7,854 bases of DNA from Bacteroidales bacterium. Its GTDB lineage: Bacteria > Bacteroidota > Bacteroidia > Bacteroidales > UBA932. A model generated the notes under the pieces. That model saw nothing but the letters and a program-made list of their open reading frames with translations, ran no database searches and had not been told where the DNA came from. The stretch's first letter is position 1. Each line of letters opens with the position of its first letter. The stretch covers positions 1 through 7,854 of the forward strand of contig JAHHQQ010000041.1 in the NCBI GenBank assembly GCA_020026275.1, in the 5' to 3' direction. A program made the position numbers and the translations under genes. Below are positions 4,981-7,854 of the stretch, one piece after another.

Positions 4981-7167
4981 ATGGATGTAAGGAAAACCAA
5001 CGGTTCTTTTGAAGAATTCGACAAAGAAAAATTAAAGCGTGGAATCAGAGAGGCCTACAAGACAGCAGGTCAGTCTTGCCCTGAGGAGGTTGTTGTCTCC
5101 ATTACCGACAATATGTATATTTATGATCAGATTGCCAGTCAGGAAATTCGCAGACAAGTAGTTGAGTCATTGATGTCCATCAACAAGAAGGTAGCTCTTG
5201 CCTATATTGAAAAATTTGACCAGGGGGTTGACTTGAGGAAGAAGAGAGACTTCATCAGGGATTATATCAAAGCGTCCAATGCGGCAACCGGCTCAAAATA
5301 CGATGCCAATGCAAATGTGACTCGTAAGAATATTGTGACTTTGGGACAAGAACTTTACAAGGAGAACAATATCAAGCAGAACCGTTACATCATGCATGAT
5401 AAGATTAAGGCTCTTTACGGACATGCTTTGGCAGACCAGTATCTTATTGACCTTTCCGACCATGTCCTGTACAAGCATGACGAGAGTGGTACTCCTGGTT
5501 ATCCATATTGTGTGGCTATCACCATGTATCCGTTTTTGGTCAGTGGACTTCGTGAATTGGGAGGCGTATCAGTCGCACCGACTGACCTCAAATCATTTTG
5601 TGGTGAATTCATTAATCTGGTCTATTCTATCTCTTCTCAGTTCATGGGTGCAGTGGCCACTCCTGAATTTCTGATGTATATGGACTATTTCATCAGAAAG
5701 GATTACGGTGATGATTATCTCGACAAACTGGATGATGTTGTTGAGAACAATGTCAAACAGCGTACCTTGGTGAAAGTAATCGACAATTATTTCCAACAAG
5801 TCGTACATTCCATGAATATGCCTGCCGGAAACCGTGGTTATCAGACGGTATTCTGGAATATCAGTTATTTTGACAAGCCGTATTTTGAAGGCGTATTCGG
5901 GGATTTCCGTTTCCCTGACGGATCTGCTCCGATATGGGAGACACTCTCCTGGTTGCAAAAACATTTCATGAACTGGTTCAATGAAGAAAGAACCAGATAT
6001 ATTCTGACTTTCCCAGTGGAGACCATGGCTCTTCTGACAGATGGAAGTGACGATTTCATTGATACGGATTATGCTGATTTCACTGCAGAGATGTGGTCCA
6101 AGGGACATAGTTTCTTCTGTTATCTGTCAGATAGCCCGGACAGCCTGTCCAGTTGCTGCCGTCTTAGAAATTCTTTGAAAGACGTGGAAGGGATAGATGC
6201 GGAACACAATCATACGACCCACCAGTATTCTATGGGTACCGCTTCTGTCTCTACCGGTTCCAAATCTGTCATGACCATCAACCTGAACCGTATCATCCAG
6301 ATTGCCACCCGTCGTTATTTCAAGGAGAAGAAGGGTATTCACATTCCTGTTTCCGAACCTTTGGATCCAAGCTTGAAGTTCGATCGTCAGGAACTGTACG
6401 CTTATTTCAATAATGATGTGCGTGAAATAACCGAAAGAGTGCATAAATATCAGACTGCGTTTAATGAAATCATCAAGGATTTCTTGAATGCGGATATGCT
6501 TGATGTCTATAGAGCCGGTTTCATCGATATGCGCAGACAATATCTGACCGTGGGAGTGAACGGTATGACCGATGCGGCTGAGTTTCTGGGACTGGAAGTG
6601 TCTCCAAACAAGGACTACAATGAATTTGTCAATGCGTTGCTGGAGACCATCAACATTGCCAACAAGAATGACAAGACCCCTGATACGATGTTCAATACAG
6701 AGTTTGTTCCAGGAGAGAATCTTTCCGGCAAGAACTACAAGTGGGATCAGAAGGACGGATTCTTCGTTTCTCCTAAACATAATATGTACAGTTCCTACTT
6801 CTACAATCCGGAAGATGACACTTTGTCCATGATTGACAAGTTCAAACTGCATGGAGAAGACTATGTGAAATATCTGGACGGCGGTTCTGCCCTTCATATG
6901 AACATTCAGGAACACCTGTCCAAGGACCAGTATCGTCAGCTGATGAAGACGGCTGCCCATTATGGCACCAACTATTTCACATTCAACTGCCGGAATACGG
7001 TCTGCAATGATTGTGGTTACATCAGCAAGGATACGTTGACCGTCTGCCCGAAATGTGGAAGCCGCAACCTGGATTATCTGACCAGGGTCATCGGTTACCT
7101 CAAACGTGTCTCTTCTTTCAGTGAAATGCGCCAGGAGGAGGCAAAGCACAGATATTATAACGCATAG
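4981..7167 (+). CDS. nrdD: Anaerobic (class III) ribonucleoside-triphosphate reductase, large subunit
   Basis: NrdD reduces ribonucleoside triphosphates to dNTPs in the cytoplasm without oxygen, using a glycyl radical. Residues 1-90 form an ATP-cone (KTNGSFEEFDKEKLKRGI, then the helical IASQEIRRQVVESL region), the allosteric domain that senses ATP and dATP. The ten-stranded catalytic barrel follows. C392/C393 in SSCCRLRN contain the likely thiyl-radical Cys, and C177 in YPYCVAI is a candidate for its partner on the opposite strand. Near the C-terminus, C675/C678 (CNDC) and C689/C692 (CPKC) make the zinc site. RVIGYL carries the glycyl-radical residue G705, 23 residues from the end. The full length of 728 aa and all key residues argue for an active enzyme, like the structurally studied Prevotella NrdD. 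The start was chosen because the ATP-cone begins at once. nrdG follows after 11 bases. Confidence 0.97.
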   Translation: MDVRKTNGSFEEFDKEKLKRGIREAYKTAGQSCPEEVVVSITDNMYIYDQIASQEIRRQVVESLMSINKKVALAYIEKFDQGVDLRKKRDFIRDYIKASNAATGSKYDANANVTRKNIVTLGQELYKENNIKQNRYIMHDKIKALYGHALADQYLIDLSDHVLYKHDESGTPGYPYCVAITMYPFLVSGLRELGGVSVAPTDLKSFCGEFINLVYSISSQFMGAVATPEFLMYMDYFIRKDYGDDYLDKLDDVVENNVKQRTLVKVIDNYFQQVVHSMNMPAGNRGYQTVFWNISYFDKPYFEGVFGDFRFPDGSAPIWETLSWLQKHFMNWFNEERTRYILTFPVETMALLTDGSDDFIDTDYADFTAEMWSKGHSFFCYLSDSPDSLSSCCRLRNSLKDVEGIDAEHNHTTHQYSMGTASVSTGSKSVMTINLNRIIQIATRRYFKEKKGIHIPVSEPLDPSLKFDRQELYAYFNNDVREITERVHKYQTAFNEIIKDFLNADMLDVYRAGFIDMRRQYLTVGVNGMTDAAEFLGLEVSPNKDYNEFVNALLETINIANKNDKTPDTMFNTEFVPGENLSGKNYKWDQKDGFFVSPKHNMYSSYFYNPEDDTLSMIDKFKLHGEDYVKYLDGGSALHMNIQEHLSKDQYRQLMKTAAHYGTNYFTFNCRNTVCNDCGYISKDTLTVCPKCGSRNLDYLTRVIGYLKRVSSFSEMRQEEAKHRYYNA

Positions 7168-7178
7168 TTCTGGACGAT

Positions 7179-7658
7179 ATGATCAAATTCGTGAAGGAAC
7201 TGACTTCTGTCGTCCTTGAAGAAATACCTGATATGGTTTCCTTGGCAGTGGAGATTTCCAATTGCCAAGGAAATTGCATTGGATGCCACTCTCCTTTCTT
7301 GAAGGAGAATATTGGAGAAGAGCTGACCCATCAGGAAATCAGCAACATGATTGAAGACAACTATGGTGTCAACTGCTTCCTGTTTCTTGGAGAAGGCAAT
7401 GATATGGAGGCTTTGAAGGAAGCTGCCCGTTACGTCAAGGAGCGGCATCATATCCAAGTGGCTCTGTATTCAGGTCGCAAGGCGGTAGAAGATGAACTGT
7501 TTTCGCTTTTTGACTATATAAAGGTAGGACCTTATATAGCTAGCTACGGTCCGCTCAATTCTGTCACGACCAATCAGCGGCTTTATAAGATCCGGGTCAC
7601 CGGAGAAGGGGAGCGTCTGGTGGAGGATATTACCAGCCGTTTCTGGAAAAAGAAATGA
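7179..7658 (+). CDS. nrdG: Anaerobic ribonucleotide reductase activating protein (radical SAM)
   Basis: NrdG uses a [4Fe-4S] cluster and S-adenosylmethionine to abstract a hydrogen from the glycine of NrdD (G705 of the neighbour), making it active. The 159-aa product has the radical SAM motif CxxxCxxC at C29, C33 and C36 (NCQGNCIGCHSP). The strand after the cluster loop reads FLFLGEGND (67-75) in place of the classical GGE. Later, ALYSGR (95-100) corresponds to the YTG/YSG segment, followed by DYIKVGPYI and TNQRLYKI (131-138), matching the C-terminal NrdG pattern. Length is normal for the family, in which only a minimal radical SAM half-barrel is present. It lies 11 bases after nrdD with no terminator or promoter between, so the two are cotranscribed. 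Confidence 0.95.
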   Translation: MIKFVKELTSVVLEEIPDMVSLAVEISNCQGNCIGCHSPFLKENIGEELTHQEISNMIEDNYGVNCFLFLGEGNDMEALKEAARYVKERHHIQVALYSGRKAVEDELFSLFDYIKVGPYIASYGPLNSVTTNQRLYKIRVTGEGERLVEDITSRFWKKK

Positions 7659-7671
7659 TTTTGTCGGAAAT

Positions 7672-7687
7672 GTCCCTTTTCGGGGAC
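7672..7687 (+). other. Small hairpin after nrdG
   Basis: GTCCC (7672-7676) and GGGAC (7683-7687) form a 5-bp stem with a six-base loop, 14 bases past the nrdG stop, followed by TATTTTATAG. It is too weak to be the main terminator but may assist the one that follows. Confidence 0.3.
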
Positions 7688-7706
7688 TATTTTATAGAAG
7701 AATAGA

Positions 7707-7746
7707 AAGATCCCCTGTCCTTGAAAAAGGCAGGGAGTCTTTTTTT
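7707..7746 (+). terminator. Rho-independent terminator of nrdDG
   Basis: CCCTG-T-CCTT (7713-7722) pairs with AAGGCAGGG (7727-7735) around a GAAA tetraloop with one bulged T. Outer AGA/TCT pairing extends the stem. Seven Ts (7740-7746) follow directly. It lies about 50 bases past the nrdG stop and no gene intervenes. Confidence 0.8.
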
Positions 7747-7789
7747 AGGAAGAAAAGGACGTTTTCAGAAGGGAGGCAGGGCACCGGCC

Positions 7790-7818
7790 AAAATTTTCGA
7801 AAAAAATCTGAAAATTTT
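7790..7818. repeat. AT-rich inverted repeat at the right edge
   Basis: AAAATTTTC (7790-7798) and GAAAATTTT (7810-7818) form a perfect 9-bp inverted repeat around an 11-base A-rich loop, with a further T-run on the right. It could be a regulatory or promoter-upstream element for a gene beyond the window. The rest of 7747-7854 shows no coding potential. Confidence 0.35.
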
Positions 7819-7854
7819 TTCAAATCCATAACGGTCGGAAATGACATGCACTTA

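Noticed and set aside
6127..7149. A 340-aa open frame on the minus strand opposite nrdD.
   Set aside because: It is a shadow of nrdD in codon-biased DNA. The plus-strand frame has every NrdD motif, and the antisense product shows no recognisable domain or promoter.

Overview
The window looks like chromosomal DNA from an anaerobic member of the Bacteroidales. Three things point there: three promoters of the Bacteroidetes type (a -33 TTG/TTTG, about 19 bases, then TAnnTTTG), starts without Shine-Dalgarno sequences, and protein families typical of gut Bacteroidales. I cannot name the genus. There are five protein genes and no RNA gene, insertion sequence or CRISPR array.

Left part (1-1756): a minus-strand gene encodes a lipoprotein of the M49 (dipeptidyl peptidase III-like) fold. 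Its zinc-binding motifs are degraded, so it may be a pseudo-enzyme. A GC-rich hairpin (25-58) lies just past its stop. The region between 1675 and 1893 carries two divergent promoters and a cluster of GACAAAT/ATTTGTC sites around the rightward one.

Middle (1894-4743): a two-gene operon encodes an SLC13/DASS-type anion symporter of the inner membrane and, 10 bases on, an outer-membrane porin-like beta-barrel. They plausibly form a two-membrane uptake route for a di- or tricarboxylate or similar small anion. A rho-independent terminator follows.

The 311-base gap at 4670-4980 holds the terminator, two perfect DnaA boxes exactly 60 bases apart, an AT-rich cluster of TTACAAT/TTGTAA repeats between them, a clear promoter, and a leader of about 95 bases that can fold at its 5' end.

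Right part (4981-7854): nrdD and nrdG form the anaerobic (class III) ribonucleotide reductase operon, which makes dNTPs without oxygen. It ends in hairpins, one a good terminator. The last 108 bases hold an AT-rich inverted repeat and no gene that I can see.

The most interesting points are the DnaA boxes placed just upstream of the nrdDG promoter, the M49-like lipoprotein that has lost its first zinc histidine, and the candidate operator cluster in front of the transporter operon.
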